Positions 43,669 through 52,962 of a DNA stretch of 56,849 nt are shown here, piece after piece. The translations under genes and the position numbers were made by a program. Each line of letters starts with the position of its first letter. Within the stretch, counting starts at the first letter, position 1. This DNA comes from Paracoccus sp. (in: a-proteobacteria). GTDB taxonomy: Bacteria > Pseudomonadota > Alphaproteobacteria > Rhodobacterales > Rhodobacteraceae. The DNA is taken from contig JAUNTL010000007.1 of NCBI GenBank assembly GCA_030538705.1, positions 1 through 56,849 on the forward strand, read 5' to 3'. The notes under the pieces are model-generated. The model searched no databases and was not told the origin of the DNA. It saw only the letters and a list, made by a program, of their open reading frames with translations.

Positions 43669-44589
43669 TCAAATAGCGCTTTCCGTCGGGTGATTGGCGC
43701 TGTCTATCAATGGCCAGCCACGCAGAAATTCGCTCAGCGCCGGGCTGCGCCGGCCCTCGGCGGGGACGATCAGCGCGACCTCGGGTGCGCTGAAGGCGTC
43801 GTCCTCGGGCAGGGGCAGGCAGGCCAGACCGGGCGTGCGGGCAAAAAACTGCGCCGCGCGGCGCGGCAGGACCGCGGCAAGTGCCGGACCACTCTGGACC
43901 TGGGCGACAAGGCCAAGGATGCTGGCCGCCTCGATCACCGGCACGATATCAAGGCCGCGCAATGCAAGGCGCTGATCGAGGATACGGCGGTTCTGCATGT
44001 CGCCGGTCATCAGACACAGCCGCAGCCCGGGCAGATCATCCCAGCCGACACGGTCGGGCGCACCGGCCGCCGGCATCAGCACGGCCCAGCTTTCACGATA
44101 GAGCGGCAGGGCCTCGAACCCCGGACCGGGCAGGCGCCCGGTATCGTCGGCGGCATAGCTGATGCCGGCGTCGATGCGGAAATCGGCCATTGCCTCGGCG
44201 ATGGCGAGGCTGGTCATGGGGCGGATGTTCAGCCCCATGCGCGGGCAGCGTGTCATGAAGGGCCGCGTCAGCAGGCCAAGGGCCGTCAGCGCACTGGGGA
44301 TCACCCCAAGGCGCAGAACGCCCTCGGGTTCACGCTGCGCCTGCTGGATCGTGCTGCGGATCGCGCGGGCCTCGGCGACGATCAGCCGCGCGCTGTCCAA
44401 AAGGCGCGCGCCCTCGGGTGTCAGCCCCTGAAACCGCGATCCGCGCCGCACCAGCGGCACGCCGTAATAATCCTCAAGCGCGCGGATCGCCGATGACAGG
44501 CTGGGCTGGGTGACGCCGCACAACTCCGCCGCACGGCCGAAATGGCGCTCGCGGGCGAGGGCGATGAACATCTCAAGCTTGTCGATCAC
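43669..44589 (-). CDS. LysR-type transcriptional regulator
   Basis: A 306-residue protein with an N-terminal winged HTH (MFIALARERHFGRAAELC, then GVTQPSLSSAIRALED) and a C-terminal type 2 periplasmic-binding-like effector domain (about 92-300). It is transcribed in the same direction as fdsG, only 45 nt upstream. It is therefore likely the regulator of the fds operon, as in known fds clusters, and perhaps autoregulated. The effector (formate or molybdate are options) cannot be told. Confidence 0.92.
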   Translation of the reverse strand: MIDKLEMFIALARERHFGRAAELCGVTQPSLSSAIRALEDYYGVPLVRRGSRFQGLTPEGARLLDSARLIVAEARAIRSTIQQAQREPEGVLRLGVIPSALTALGLLTRPFMTRCPRMGLNIRPMTSLAIAEAMADFRIDAGISYAADDTGRLPGPGFEALPLYRESWAVLMPAAGAPDRVGWDDLPGLRLCLMTGDMQNRRILDQRLALRGLDIVPVIEAASILGLVAQVQSGPALAAVLPRRAAQFFARTPGLACLPLPEDDAFSAPEVALIVPAEGRRSPALSEFLRGWPLIDSANHPTESAI

Positions 44590-44676
44590 CCGGCCGCCTC
44601 CCCCCGCGATGGTCTGGACCCGCCGGCCTTTGCGATGCGGCGGGCAATACCAAGGATAGCGGTTGCGGGGGCCGTG

Positions 44677-44889
44677 ACCAGCCCCCGCCTGTGCGCGACG
44701 GGCAGAGAGGGACAGATCGACACGGACGCTCTTACAGGGGCCGGCCCCGCCTGTGCGGGGCGGGCGATCATCGGTCTGGCTGTGCAGAAAGCGTCCCTAG
44801 CCAGCCCCGCCCGTGTGGGGCGGGCGGAGAGAGACAGATCGGGACGGACGCTCTTACAGGGGCCAGCCCCGCCTGTGTGGGACGGGCGG
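44677..44889. repeat. CRISPR-like array, four palindromic 28-29-nt repeats
   Basis: Repeats are at 44677-44705, 44740-44767, 44800-44827 and 44862-44889; the consensus begins GCCAGCCCCGCCTGTGTGG and ends GGGCGGGCGG-like. Intervals are 34, 32 and 34 nt. Intervals one and three are almost identical (31 of 34 positions), and interval two has partial similarity in reverse orientation. That fits a decayed array or a palindromic tandem element better than an active CRISPR. No cas gene is nearby. The stretch 44590-44676 has no gene. Confidence 0.55.
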
Positions 44890-44964
44890 TTGAGAGCATG
44901 CGCGCCCGCCCATGTGCAGCACCACCGGGTGCCGCGACTGCATAAGCGGCCGACATCCCTGCGC

Positions 44965-45277
44965 GCCTGCCCCCTCGCGCGCGCAGGGATGCGGGAATGG
45001 GACGGTGGGGAAACGGTTGATATTGCGGTGCAGGATCGGACTTGCGGCCGTTTCGCCGCGTGCGCGGGGAAACGACCGGCTGGATCGAGGGCGAGAAAAA
45101 CCTCAGCCCGTTTTCCTTCGCGCGCACGCGGGCGGCCGGTTTGTGCGACGGCTGGAGCGTCGAGGCAAACACGGTTTTCCCTCGCACGCGCACACGGGCG
45201 ACCGGAGTTTCCGGTCGCCATCGTGACCGAGAATGCCGAGTTTCCCCCCCCCCCCCCGCGCGCGGGGATGCGGGCGG
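44965..45277. repeat. Second block of degenerate ~60-bp repeats with a 14-C tract
   Basis: Similar 30-33-nt elements begin at 45049, 45109, 45173 and 45239, with a related element at 44965. Each has a T/C-rich opening (GTTTTCC), an alternating CG core and a GGGCGACCGG-type end. The intervals are about 29-33 nt. The element at 45239 contains 14 consecutive C (45244-45257). The repeats are too divergent for a simple call. The remaining sequence to 45384 is GC-rich without a gene. Confidence 0.5.
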
Positions 45278-45384
45278 CGGGGCGGTGGGGTTGGCGCGGA
45301 TGGCGCCCCCCCGGCGCGCGCCCTTGCGCGGCGGCGCCCCGGCGTGCGCGCGCCCGCCCATGCGCCCGCCGGATTGCCGCCCGT

Positions 45385-47400
45385 TCAGAACTTCCGCGTC
45401 AGCGACACCTTGAAGTTACGCCCCGGCGCCGGGCCGGTGACCCATGTTGCTGGTGTATATTCGCGGTTGGTGACGTTATCGACGCCCAGATGCAGGGTCA
45501 GCCCCTCGGCCATGCCATGCGCGGGGGACCATTCGGCAAAGATATCATGCACACCATAGCCGCCGCGACGGGTTCCGTCCGGCTTGTCGCGGCCCTTGGC
45601 CAGCGTCGAGGTCAGGCCCAGCTTCCATTCCGGTGCCGCCTCCCAGACCGAGCGCAGCACGACGCGGTCATTGGGCAGCGTGTCGAGGGCCGTGCCCTCG
45701 CCATCCTCGCCCTCGACCACCGATACCGCCGCGCTGAGAAACAGCGGGCCGCCGCGCCAGCTGGCCTCCAGCTCGCCGCCGCGCAGATAGGCGCGATCAA
45801 GGTTTTCATAGGCCGGCATTGGCGCCACGCCGTTAGTGCGCACGATCATGTCGCTGATATGGTTGCGGAATAATGTCAACTTGGCCGCCGCCTCGTCGCC
45901 GCCTGTCAGCACGTCATTGCCCCGCCATGACAGGCCGATCTCGATATTCTTGCCCTTTTCGGTCTTCAGATCCGGCGAGGCCGCCCCGCCGCGAAAGCCG
46001 TCATACAACTCGTCGACGGTCGGCATGCGGTTGACGAATGCCAGCGAGCCGAAAACCGACCAGTTATCCGTCAGCCGGTAGATCGCGGCGATCTGCGGCT
46101 CGATCGATTCGGAACTTACCCTGTCGTCGGAATAGGTCACGCTGCCCGCCGGTGTCGTGCGCTGGCGTTCATAGCGCAGGCCGGTGTTCACCGTCAGCCG
46201 GCCGAGGTCGAGTTCGGAAAAGGCAAAGACCGCCGCGCCGCGTGTCTTGGCCTCGGGGTGGCTGGACGAGGGAACCGATGATGTCCGGTCCTGCCACAGA
46301 AGTTCCGCCCCCGTGGTCAGGAAATGGCCGTAACTGTCGCGGCCAAGATCGGCGACATTCTGTGCCTTGAGTTTCCATAACCCGTAATCACGCCGCCCGA
46401 GCAGGGATGTCATGATCGGCTCGTCGGGGTTGTCGCCCTGACGGATGTCCTTGATTGTGTTGGTATAAGACAGCGTCACGGTCAGATCCACACGCGGATC
46501 GGCGGGGTTATAGCCCCATGCCAGCCGCGCCGTCTGGTCGCGTGTCAGGATATCGCCGACCCCCCAGCCGGGAAAGCCGGGAAACAGCCCGACCTGTGCC
46601 CCTTCAAGCTGGTTGAAATCCTGATTGTCGCCGCGCGCCTCCAGATGCAGGTAACTGCCCTCGATATAATGATCGCCAAAGCTCTGACGCGCCTTGAGCA
46701 GCAGGTTCGGTGTCGTCGAGTTGGAGCGCACCAGCACATTGCCATCGGGATCGGTGGTATCGCCCAGATCCCGCAGCGCGAATGCCGCGACCCCCTCGAA
46801 ACCGCGCGCATTGCGCCAGCCATAGGCGACGCTGCCAAAGGCGGTATCCGGGTTCGAGGCATAGCCCAGCCGCACCCGTCCGCCCTGTGTTGCGCCCTCG
46901 GGGATCAGGTCGCCGGCGCTGATCGTCTCCATCGCGATCACGCCCCCCAATGCGCCCGAACCATAAAGCGTGGATGAGCCCGGCCCGCGCAGCACCTCGA
47001 CCCGCTTGAGGAAATCGGGTTCCACGAACAGCGATCCCTGACGATAGGATTCGTAATATTTCTCCTCCCCGTCGATCAGCTGCACGATCCCCGATTCAGA
47101 CGCGGCCAGCCCGGCGCCAAAGCCGCGGATGTTGAACGCCTGCCCGAAAAAGCTGCCCGCGCCCACCCCGGCTACGCCCGGCACGGTATCCAGCACCTGC
47201 CCGATATGATCGGGGGCGATCTCGTTGATCGTGTCCTGATCCACGACCGTCACGGATTGCGGCACGTCCGAGGCGACCTTTTCGGTGCCGGCGCGCAGCA
47301 CGATGGGATCAAGCAGGACTGTCGCCGCCTCTTGCGCGATGACGAGTGAGGGGAGCGAGGCCGTGCAGAGCAGGGCCGCGAAACAGCGGGATAGGGACAT
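45385..47400 (-). CDS. TonB-dependent outer membrane heme receptor (HmuR-like)
   Basis: A 671-residue protein. A signal peptide (1-22, cleavage near VIAQ) is followed by a plug domain (about 35-155) with VPQSVTVVDQDTI, QAFNIRGFG and VEVLRGPGSSTLYGSGALGG. A 22-strand barrel follows, ending in Phe (KVSLTRKF), the outer membrane insertion signal. NRMPTVDELYDGFRG near residue 470 matches the FRAP/NPNL-type region of heme receptors loosely. The role in heme uptake is inferred from the divergent hmuSTUV operon. The frame is open upstream, but the ATG at 47400 gives the signal peptide. Confidence 0.92.
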   Translation of the reverse strand: MSLSRCFAALLCTASLPSLVIAQEAATVLLDPIVLRAGTEKVASDVPQSVTVVDQDTINEIAPDHIGQVLDTVPGVAGVGAGSFFGQAFNIRGFGAGLAASESGIVQLIDGEEKYYESYRQGSLFVEPDFLKRVEVLRGPGSSTLYGSGALGGVIAMETISAGDLIPEGATQGGRVRLGYASNPDTAFGSVAYGWRNARGFEGVAAFALRDLGDTTDPDGNVLVRSNSTTPNLLLKARQSFGDHYIEGSYLHLEARGDNQDFNQLEGAQVGLFPGFPGWGVGDILTRDQTARLAWGYNPADPRVDLTVTLSYTNTIKDIRQGDNPDEPIMTSLLGRRDYGLWKLKAQNVADLGRDSYGHFLTTGAELLWQDRTSSVPSSSHPEAKTRGAAVFAFSELDLGRLTVNTGLRYERQRTTPAGSVTYSDDRVSSESIEPQIAAIYRLTDNWSVFGSLAFVNRMPTVDELYDGFRGGAASPDLKTEKGKNIEIGLSWRGNDVLTGGDEAAAKLTLFRNHISDMIVRTNGVAPMPAYENLDRAYLRGGELEASWRGGPLFLSAAVSVVEGEDGEGTALDTLPNDRVVLRSVWEAAPEWKLGLTSTLAKGRDKPDGTRRGGYGVHDIFAEWSPAHGMAEGLTLHLGVDNVTNREYTPATWVTGPAPGRNFKVSLTRKF

Positions 47401-47457
47401 GGCGCTTCCTGATTTCAGCGTGAGTTGATCGCTGGCGCAGGCTGGCGGGACTTGCGC

Positions 47458-47486
47458 CTGATAGATTGGCATAGTAATTCTGTCAA
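47458..47486 (-). promoter_or_regulatory. Promoter of the TonB-dependent receptor gene
   Basis: On the minus strand a consensus TTGACA (47481-47486) and TATCAG (47458-47463) have a 17-bp spacer. The whole divergent gap (47401-47541) is 141 nt, so a regulator could control receptor and hmuS together. No clear Fur or Irr box was found. Confidence 0.65.
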
Positions 47487-47541
47487 CAATACATCCAGCC
47501 TGTCGCCAGATGCCACCTCCTGCATAGATTGGGACAACCGG

Positions 47542-48576
47542 ATGAATGATATGACCCCCGCCCGCCTGCGCGAATTGCGCCGCGATTCCACCCTGCGCCC
47601 GGCTGATCTGGCCGCATCTCTCGGCCTGCCCGAGGCGGCACTGGTCGCGGCCGGGCTGGGCCACGGCGTGACCCGGCTCGACCCGGCGCCGGGCCGGCTG
47701 GTCCCGGCGGTCGGGCGGCTGGGCGAGGTGATGGCCCTGACCCGCAACCGGTCCTGCGTGATCGAAAAGATCGGCACCTATCGCAATTTTCATGATGGCG
47801 ATCACGCGGCCATGGTGCTGGATGCGGAAATCGACCTGCGCATTTTCCCGCGCCACTGGGTGCAGGCTTTTGCGGTGACGGACGAAAGCGGGCAGGACAT
47901 CCGCCGCTCGGTTCAGGTCTTTGACGCAGCCGGCGATGCTGTTCACAAGGTTCATCTGCGCGACGGGTCGGATCTGGCGGCATGGGATGCGCTGATCGCT
48001 GAACTGGCGCTGCCCGATCAGGAATACAGTGCTGCCTTTGCACCGCGTGCCGCACCCGAAGGCGCGCGCATTGCGCCCGAACGCGCCGATACGCTGCGCG
48101 ATGAATGGGGCAGGATGACCGACACGCATCAGTTCAATACGCTGGTGCGGCGGCTGAAGATGAACCGTCTGGGCGCCTATCGCATCGCCGGCGCGCCTTT
48201 CGCGCGTCCGCTGGATGTTGCGGCGGTGCCGGTGCTGCTGGACGAGGTAGCCCGGACCGGGGCGCAGGTGATGATGTTTGTCGGCAATATGGGTTGTATC
48301 GAGATCCATTCCGGCGGCTTTGGCAATCTGCGCCCGACGGGGCCATGGCTGAATGTGCTGGATGCACGCTTTAACCTGCACCTGCGCGGCGATCACGTGA
48401 CCGAGGTCTGGGCGGTGGACAAGCCGACAAAGCGCGGCCCGGCGCTGTCGGTCGAGGCTTTTGATGAAAACGGCGATCTGATCTTTCAGTGTTTCGGGAT
48501 GCGTGGCGAAAAGGGCGGCGATCCCGAGGCATGGGCGGAACTGGTTGCGGCGCTGCCTGCGGTGGCGGGCGCATGA
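47542..48576 (+). CDS. hmuS: Hemin-degrading factor/heme chaperone
   Basis: A 344-residue cytoplasmic protein of the HmuS/ChuS type with two similar halves (about 10-165 and 180-335). LTRNRSCVIEKIGTY and VGNMGCIEIHSGGF are matching strand segments in the halves. PRHWVQAFAV and LHLRGDHVTEVWAVDKPT are the characteristic heme-binding parts. It receives imported heme and may break it open. The start at 47542 gives MNDMTPARLREL; it is divergent from the receptor. The stop overlaps the hmuT start by 4 nt. Confidence 0.94.
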   Translation: MNDMTPARLRELRRDSTLRPADLAASLGLPEAALVAAGLGHGVTRLDPAPGRLVPAVGRLGEVMALTRNRSCVIEKIGTYRNFHDGDHAAMVLDAEIDLRIFPRHWVQAFAVTDESGQDIRRSVQVFDAAGDAVHKVHLRDGSDLAAWDALIAELALPDQEYSAAFAPRAAPEGARIAPERADTLRDEWGRMTDTHQFNTLVRRLKMNRLGAYRIAGAPFARPLDVAAVPVLLDEVARTGAQVMMFVGNMGCIEIHSGGFGNLRPTGPWLNVLDARFNLHLRGDHVTEVWAVDKPTKRGPALSVEAFDENGDLIFQCFGMRGEKGGDPEAWAELVAALPAVAGA

Positions 48577-49421
48577 TCCGCGCGGCTGTCGTGATTGGTC
48601 TCATGGCTGGCCCGTCGCTGGCCGATCCCCATCCCGAGGCGCGCCGCATCGTGGCCATTGGCGGCTCGGTCACGGAATTTGTCTATGCGATGGGTCAGCA
48701 GGACCGGCTGGTGGCGCGTGACAGCACATCATCCTTTCCGCCCGAGGTGATGGCGCTGCCGGATGTCGGCTATATGCGCCAGCTTTCGCCCGAGGGTGTG
48801 CTGGCGATGAAGCCTGATCTGATCCTTGCCGAAGAAGGCGCCGGCCCGCCCGAGGCGGTGGCGCTGCTGAAATCGGCGGGAATCGCGTTTGAGGAAATCC
48901 CCTCGGGCGCCTCGGCCGAAGGGGTGCAGGGCAAGGCCCGCGCGGTGGCCGGGGTGCTGGGCGTGGCGCCGGATGCCCCGGTCATGCAGGCTCTGGCCGA
49001 TGATCTGAAGGCTGCGGCCGATGCCGCAGGCAGGGTCAGCGATCCGCAAAGGGTTCTGTTCGCGCTGACCTTGCAGGGCGGGCGGGTGCTGGCCGCGGGC
49101 AGCGGCACCGAGGCGGATGCGATCATCCGGCTGGCCGGGGCCGAAAACGCCGTGACCGGGTTTCAGGGATACAAACCCCTGACCGACGAGGCCCTGATCG
49201 CGGCCGCGCCCGATGTGGTGCTGATGATGGACCGTGGCGACGGCGCCACCGATGCCGGGGCACAGGGGACCGAAATCCTGTCACTGCCTGCCATTAGCCA
49301 GACCCCGGCCGGCCGCAACGGGCGGCTGATCCGCATGAACGGCCTTTACCTGCTGGGTTTTGGTCCGCGCACCGGGCAGGCCGCGCTGGATCTGAACCGT
49401 GCGCTTTATGGGGACGGGTGA
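48573..49421 (+). CDS. hmuT: Heme ABC transporter periplasmic binding protein
   Basis: A 282-residue class III binding protein. A short signal peptide (1-18, ending SLADP) leads to RRIVAIGGSVTEFVYAMG, the opening of heme and B12 binding proteins. The conserved Tyr of the heme site is in DVGYMRQLSPEG. ESGTEADAII-like and NAVTGFQGYKPL segments complete the second lobe. It carries heme to HmuUV. Its stop shares one base with the hmuU start. Confidence 0.93.
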   Translation: MIRAAVVIGLMAGPSLADPHPEARRIVAIGGSVTEFVYAMGQQDRLVARDSTSSFPPEVMALPDVGYMRQLSPEGVLAMKPDLILAEEGAGPPEAVALLKSAGIAFEEIPSGASAEGVQGKARAVAGVLGVAPDAPVMQALADDLKAAADAAGRVSDPQRVLFALTLQGGRVLAAGSGTEADAIIRLAGAENAVTGFQGYKPLTDEALIAAAPDVVLMMDRGDGATDAGAQGTEILSLPAISQTPAGRNGRLIRMNGLYLLGFGPRTGQAALDLNRALYGDG

Positions 49422-50488
49422 TGGTGTCCGTGGCAGACATTCCCCGGATCGAGGGGCAGCGCACCCATCTCGGGCGCCGCGCGGTGATCGGGCTGGCGCT
49501 GCTGGCGGTGCTGGTATCGGTTGTCTCGCTGGGGCAGGGTGCGGCGGGTCTGGGCACGGGGCGCGCCATTTCGGCGCTGATCGGCGGGGCGGCGGCGGAT
49601 GTGACCGACCGTATCGTGATGGTCCAGATCCGCCTGCCGCGTGTGCTGGCCGGGCTGATGGTCGGCGCATCGCTGGCGGTGGCCGGGGCGCTGATGCAGG
49701 GGCTGTTTCGCAACCCGCTGGCCGATCCGGGCCTTCTGGGGGTCAGTGCCGGGGCGTCGCTGGGGGCGATCGGGGCCATCGTGCTGGGCGGAACGCTGCC
49801 CGTCGCCCTCCAGCAGGTTATGGGCTGGTATCTGGTGCCGGTCGCGGCCTTTTGCGGCGGCTGGATCGCCATGATGGTGCTTTACCGTATTGCCACGCGC
49901 GCGGGGCGGACCTCGGTCGCGACGATGCTGCTGGCCGGGATCGCACTGGGAGCGATGATTTCGGCGCTGTCGGGGATCATCATCTATCGCGCCGATGACA
50001 GCCAGCTGCGCGACCTGACCTTTTGGGGGCTGGGATCGCTGGCCGGCGCAAGCTGGGTCAAGCTGGCTGCCTGCGCGCCGGTGATGCTGGTCGCGCTGGC
50101 GGCGGCGATGACCCTGCCGCGCGGGCTGAACGCTATCGCCATGGGCGAGGCGGTCGCCGGCCATATCGGCGTCAACGTGCAGCGGGTCAAGATGGTTGCC
50201 GTGCTGTCCACGGCGGCGCTGGCGGGGGCCGCGGTCGCGATGGCGGGCGGGATCGGCTTTGTCGGCATCGTCGCGCCGCATCTGCTGCGGCTGATGATCG
50301 GGCCGGATCACCGCTGGCTGCTGCCGGCCTCGGCGCTGCTGGGGGGCGTGATGCTGGTCGCGGCCGATATTGTCAGCCGCACGATCATCACGCCGGCCGA
50401 GTTGCCGATCGGCATTCTGACCGCGATGATCGGGGGGCCGTTCTTTCTGTATATCCTTCTGTCGAACCGTCGTGTGGTGGACCTGTGA
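49421..50488 (+). CDS. hmuU: Heme ABC transporter permease
   Basis: A 355-residue FecCD-type permease with about ten membrane helices. IRLPRVLAGLMVGASLAVAG is the family's N-terminal signature, followed by MQGLFRNPLADPGLLG. GIGFVGIVAPHLLR is the coupling loop to the ATPase. The ATG at 49421 shares a base with the hmuT stop; a GTG at 49418 is in frame but less likely. The protein forms the inner membrane channel of HmuTUV. Confidence 0.94.
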   Translation: MVSVADIPRIEGQRTHLGRRAVIGLALLAVLVSVVSLGQGAAGLGTGRAISALIGGAAADVTDRIVMVQIRLPRVLAGLMVGASLAVAGALMQGLFRNPLADPGLLGVSAGASLGAIGAIVLGGTLPVALQQVMGWYLVPVAAFCGGWIAMMVLYRIATRAGRTSVATMLLAGIALGAMISALSGIIIYRADDSQLRDLTFWGLGSLAGASWVKLAACAPVMLVALAAAMTLPRGLNAIAMGEAVAGHIGVNVQRVKMVAVLSTAALAGAAVAMAGGIGFVGIVAPHLLRLMIGPDHRWLLPASALLGGVMLVAADIVSRTIITPAELPIGILTAMIGGPFFLYILLSNRRVVDL

Positions 50489-51282
50489 GCCTGATCGCAT
50501 CCGGCCTGAGCCTGCGGCGCGGCGGGCGCGCCATCCTGCGCGGCATTGACCTGCGCGCCGACCCCGGACAGGTCACGGCCATCATCGGCGCCAACGGGTC
50601 GGGCAAGACGACGCTGATGCGCCTGCTGACGGGGGAAATGCCACCCGATGCCGGCGCGGTCTCGCTGAACGGTCATGATCTGGCCGGGCTTGGCCCGGCG
50701 CGTCTGGCGCGGATGCGCGGGGTGCTGCCGCAGGCCAGTGCGCTGAGCTTTCCCTTTACCGTCGCCGAGGTCGTCGGCATCGGGCAAGAGGCGCTTGGCC
50801 GCCCGGACGGCGCGCGTATTCCCGCTGCGCTGGCGCGGGTTGATCTGGCGGGCTATGGCGGGCGGATGTATCAGCAGCTGTCCGGCGGCGAGCAGGCGCG
50901 GGCGCAGCTGGCGCGGGTGCTGGTGCAGGTCTGGGACAGTATCACGGATGACGGCCCGGCCTGGCTGTTTCTGGACGAACCCGTCAGCAGTCTGGATATC
51001 GCACATCAGCTGTGGGTTATGGATGAGGCGCGGCGCTTTGCCGATGCCGGGGGTGGGGTGGTCGTGGTGATGCATGACCTGAACCTGACGGCCATGTATG
51101 CGGATCATGTCGTGCTGCTGTCGCAAGGCGGGGTGCTGGCCAGTGGCCCCCCGGCAGAGGTGCTGACCTCTGACAGCCTTTCGGCCGCCTATGGCTGCCG
51201 CATCGCGGTCGGACGCACCCCGCCCTCGGGCCTGTTCGTGCTGCCGCAGGCTGCGGGTATGCAGCTGCGCGCCGCACGGTGA
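50485..51282 (+). CDS. hmuV: Heme ABC transporter ATP-binding protein
   Basis: A 265-residue ATPase. Walker A is GANGSGKTT, the signature is LSGGEQ, and Walker B is WLFLDEP, followed by the switch His in VVMHDLNL. LPQASALSFPFTVAEVV marks the iron/heme (FepC/HmuV) branch. The start is GTG at 50485, overlapping the hmuU stop (GTGA). It is the last gene of hmuSTUV; a hairpin covers its stop codon. Confidence 0.95.
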   Translation: MSLIASGLSLRRGGRAILRGIDLRADPGQVTAIIGANGSGKTTLMRLLTGEMPPDAGAVSLNGHDLAGLGPARLARMRGVLPQASALSFPFTVAEVVGIGQEALGRPDGARIPAALARVDLAGYGGRMYQQLSGGEQARAQLARVLVQVWDSITDDGPAWLFLDEPVSSLDIAHQLWVMDEARRFADAGGGVVVVMHDLNLTAMYADHVVLLSQGGVLASGPPAEVLTSDSLSAAYGCRIAVGRTPPSGLFVLPQAAGMQLRAAR

Positions 51283-51298
51283 ACATTTGGTGCGGCGC
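51269..51298 (+). terminator. Hairpin overlapping the hmuV stop codon
   Basis: A perfect 9-bp stem GCGCCGCAC/GTGCGGCGC (51269-51277 with 51290-51298). The hmuV TGA (51280-51282) is in the 12-nt loop. There is no T-run, so it may stop or protect the transcript end. Confidence 0.5.
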
Positions 51299-52184
51299 AG
51301 CGGCCCGCGGGTGAAACCGGGCGCGATTGCCGGCTTTGGTGAACGACCCTGACGTGCCGCCGTATTGATGCGGCGGCACGTGCTGCGGATCTGCGCCACG
51401 GATCTGCGCTGCGGCTGGTGTCTGGCGGTGCGTTGGCGGTCGGGCATTCCTGACCTGCATCTGACCGGGGTCAGTGATCTTTGCCGATGGCGGGATGCGC
51501 GGCCGGCCGTTCCAGACCGCGCCCGGAATTTTTCCGGCCAAGATCCGGCGCAGGTGGTGGCGGGATTTCCGCGCCGGTCATCTCGGGGATATTGGGTCTT
51601 TTGCATGGTCTGACCGGGCCGGATACGGGCATCATCGCGATGTTGACTTCTGGTATTCCTGTCCGGCATTTCCAGAATGCCGGAATTTATTCCCGAGATA
51701 ATTAATCACTTACTTTCCGTAATGCCGCTGTCATATTGAATGTGCGCATAATCATTTTGTGATAAAGGCGGCCCGCGTTCATGGAAATATGGCGTGTTTT
51801 CCTCGTGATCGCCGGTCCGGGGCAATGTGGCGCCGCAAGGGGAACAGGATTACGGAGCGTTGATTCCGGGGGATGCGCGAACACTTGTGCCGGCTGCCCG
51901 TAATTGCATGATGAGCGGAGGACCGGCATGCAGATATGCGGGGGCCGCACCCTGCACCCGGACCGCGATCAGCGCGCAGAAGGCCCCGCCCCGGCCACGC
52001 CCAGGCCACGGGGCAGGCTCGGTCCGGGCGGTGCGCCCAGCCTGTCATCGCGCCATCATCCCGCTTTGCCCGGCCGTGATTGGCGGGCCGGCCACAGCGC
52101 GCGCCAGTGCGATACAGGCCGGATCCCGATCCGCGCATGGCCCGTAATATCCGGCGCGCCGGCCGGTCCGCGGCGGCAAGAGGG
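51299..52184. other. Gene-poor region with A/T-rich island
   Basis: No frame here has convincing codon use. Seen: a 9-bp perfect hairpin at 51662-51684 (TCCGGCATT, 5-nt loop, AATGCCGGA) followed by ATTTATT. An A/T-rich island lies at about 51690-51790, in strong contrast to the GC-rich surroundings. The rest is GC-rich and unremarkable. Confidence 0.5.
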
Positions 52185-52235
52185 ATGAGACGCCGGATAA
52201 ACTATTGCGCCGCCATATGAGACGCAGGATAAACT
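52185..52235. promoter_or_regulatory. Pair of 19-bp direct repeats next to an A/T tract
   Basis: ATGAGACGC[CA]GGATAAACT occurs at 52185-52203 and again at 52217-52235, 18 of 19 identical. The repeats are 32 bp apart (about three helical turns), and followed by a 27-bp A/T-rich stretch (52236-52262). This looks like tandem operator sites beside a promoter. The only downstream gene on the plus strand is the autotransporter at 53016. The region 52263-52909 shows no convincing gene. Confidence 0.5.
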
Positions 52236-52909
52236 TTCCTTAAAAATTATATAGTTATAAAGATTTCTGTTGCTTTCCTGTGGCGGCGGCGCGAGGTTGG
52301 CCCATGCCCTGTGTCACCGGATCGTGACCGGGCATCACAAAATAAGGGGCCGGCCGTGGGATCGTCTGTCTGCGGATCGAGCAGGGATAGAGCAAGAGGC
52401 ACATCATTCGGGGGAGGTCCGGTGGATGCGCCAAGGGGAGAGTGGCGTCGATGTTCGCGGGCGCGCAGCGGATCAACTGTCCGGCAAGGATGAATGGCGT
52501 GGGCGGGCAGCCATCTGCGGCTGGCATGCGGCGCGCCGGGGTGCGGGGATCACGCAATGCCCGGAATGCAGCCGGAAATGCGCGGATCGGCGGCTTTCCT
52601 GCCGTGGCAAAACCTGTCGCGGCAAAATTGAACCGTTCGGTTCCGGTAAATGCCGCCGCGCCGGAGAGGGTGTTGTTACGGCAGGGATTTCAAGTGGATT
52701 TGTCCGGCATCCGGGCGGTCCACTTTGTTATATACCGCTGCGCAACGCGCGGCATGGTTTTTTCTCTTCCTCTCGCCGGGGCGGAAGGATGGGGTGCGGA
52801 GAAACGAAATATCTTTCCTGATACCTTTCGGGAAAGAAATTTGTTTCACCGTCCGGCGGCAGATTGTTCGCGCGCAAGATAGAAAATACGCCTTGAATAA
52901 AAACATTTG

Positions 52910-52962
52910 TTTACAGGCGGGCGGGGAATGTGATTACCTTACGCAAACGGGGTTAACATTCC
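52910..52962 (+). promoter_or_regulatory. Possible promoter and operator of the autotransporter gene
   Basis: TTTACA (52910-52915) and GATTAC (52932-52937) have a 16-bp spacer in an A/T-rich stretch. A 7-bp inverted repeat GGAATGT (52925-52931) and ACATTCC (52956-52962) overlaps the -10 region. It would suit a repressor or activator. The start codon is about 80 nt downstream. Confidence 0.4.

Noticed and set aside
44542-45873. A 443-codon plus-strand frame across the second repeat region
   Set aside because: It crosses the repeat blocks and the antisense side of the receptor gene; no protein family seen.
47401-47541. A Fur or Irr box between the heme receptor and hmuS
   Set aside because: No palindrome close to the known consensus sites was found by eye, although iron control is expected.
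52270-52882. Open frames of 146-183 codons upstream of the adhesin
   Set aside because: No family, poor start sites and overlapping alternatives; codon use does not resemble real genes in the window. A short novel gene cannot be fully excluded.
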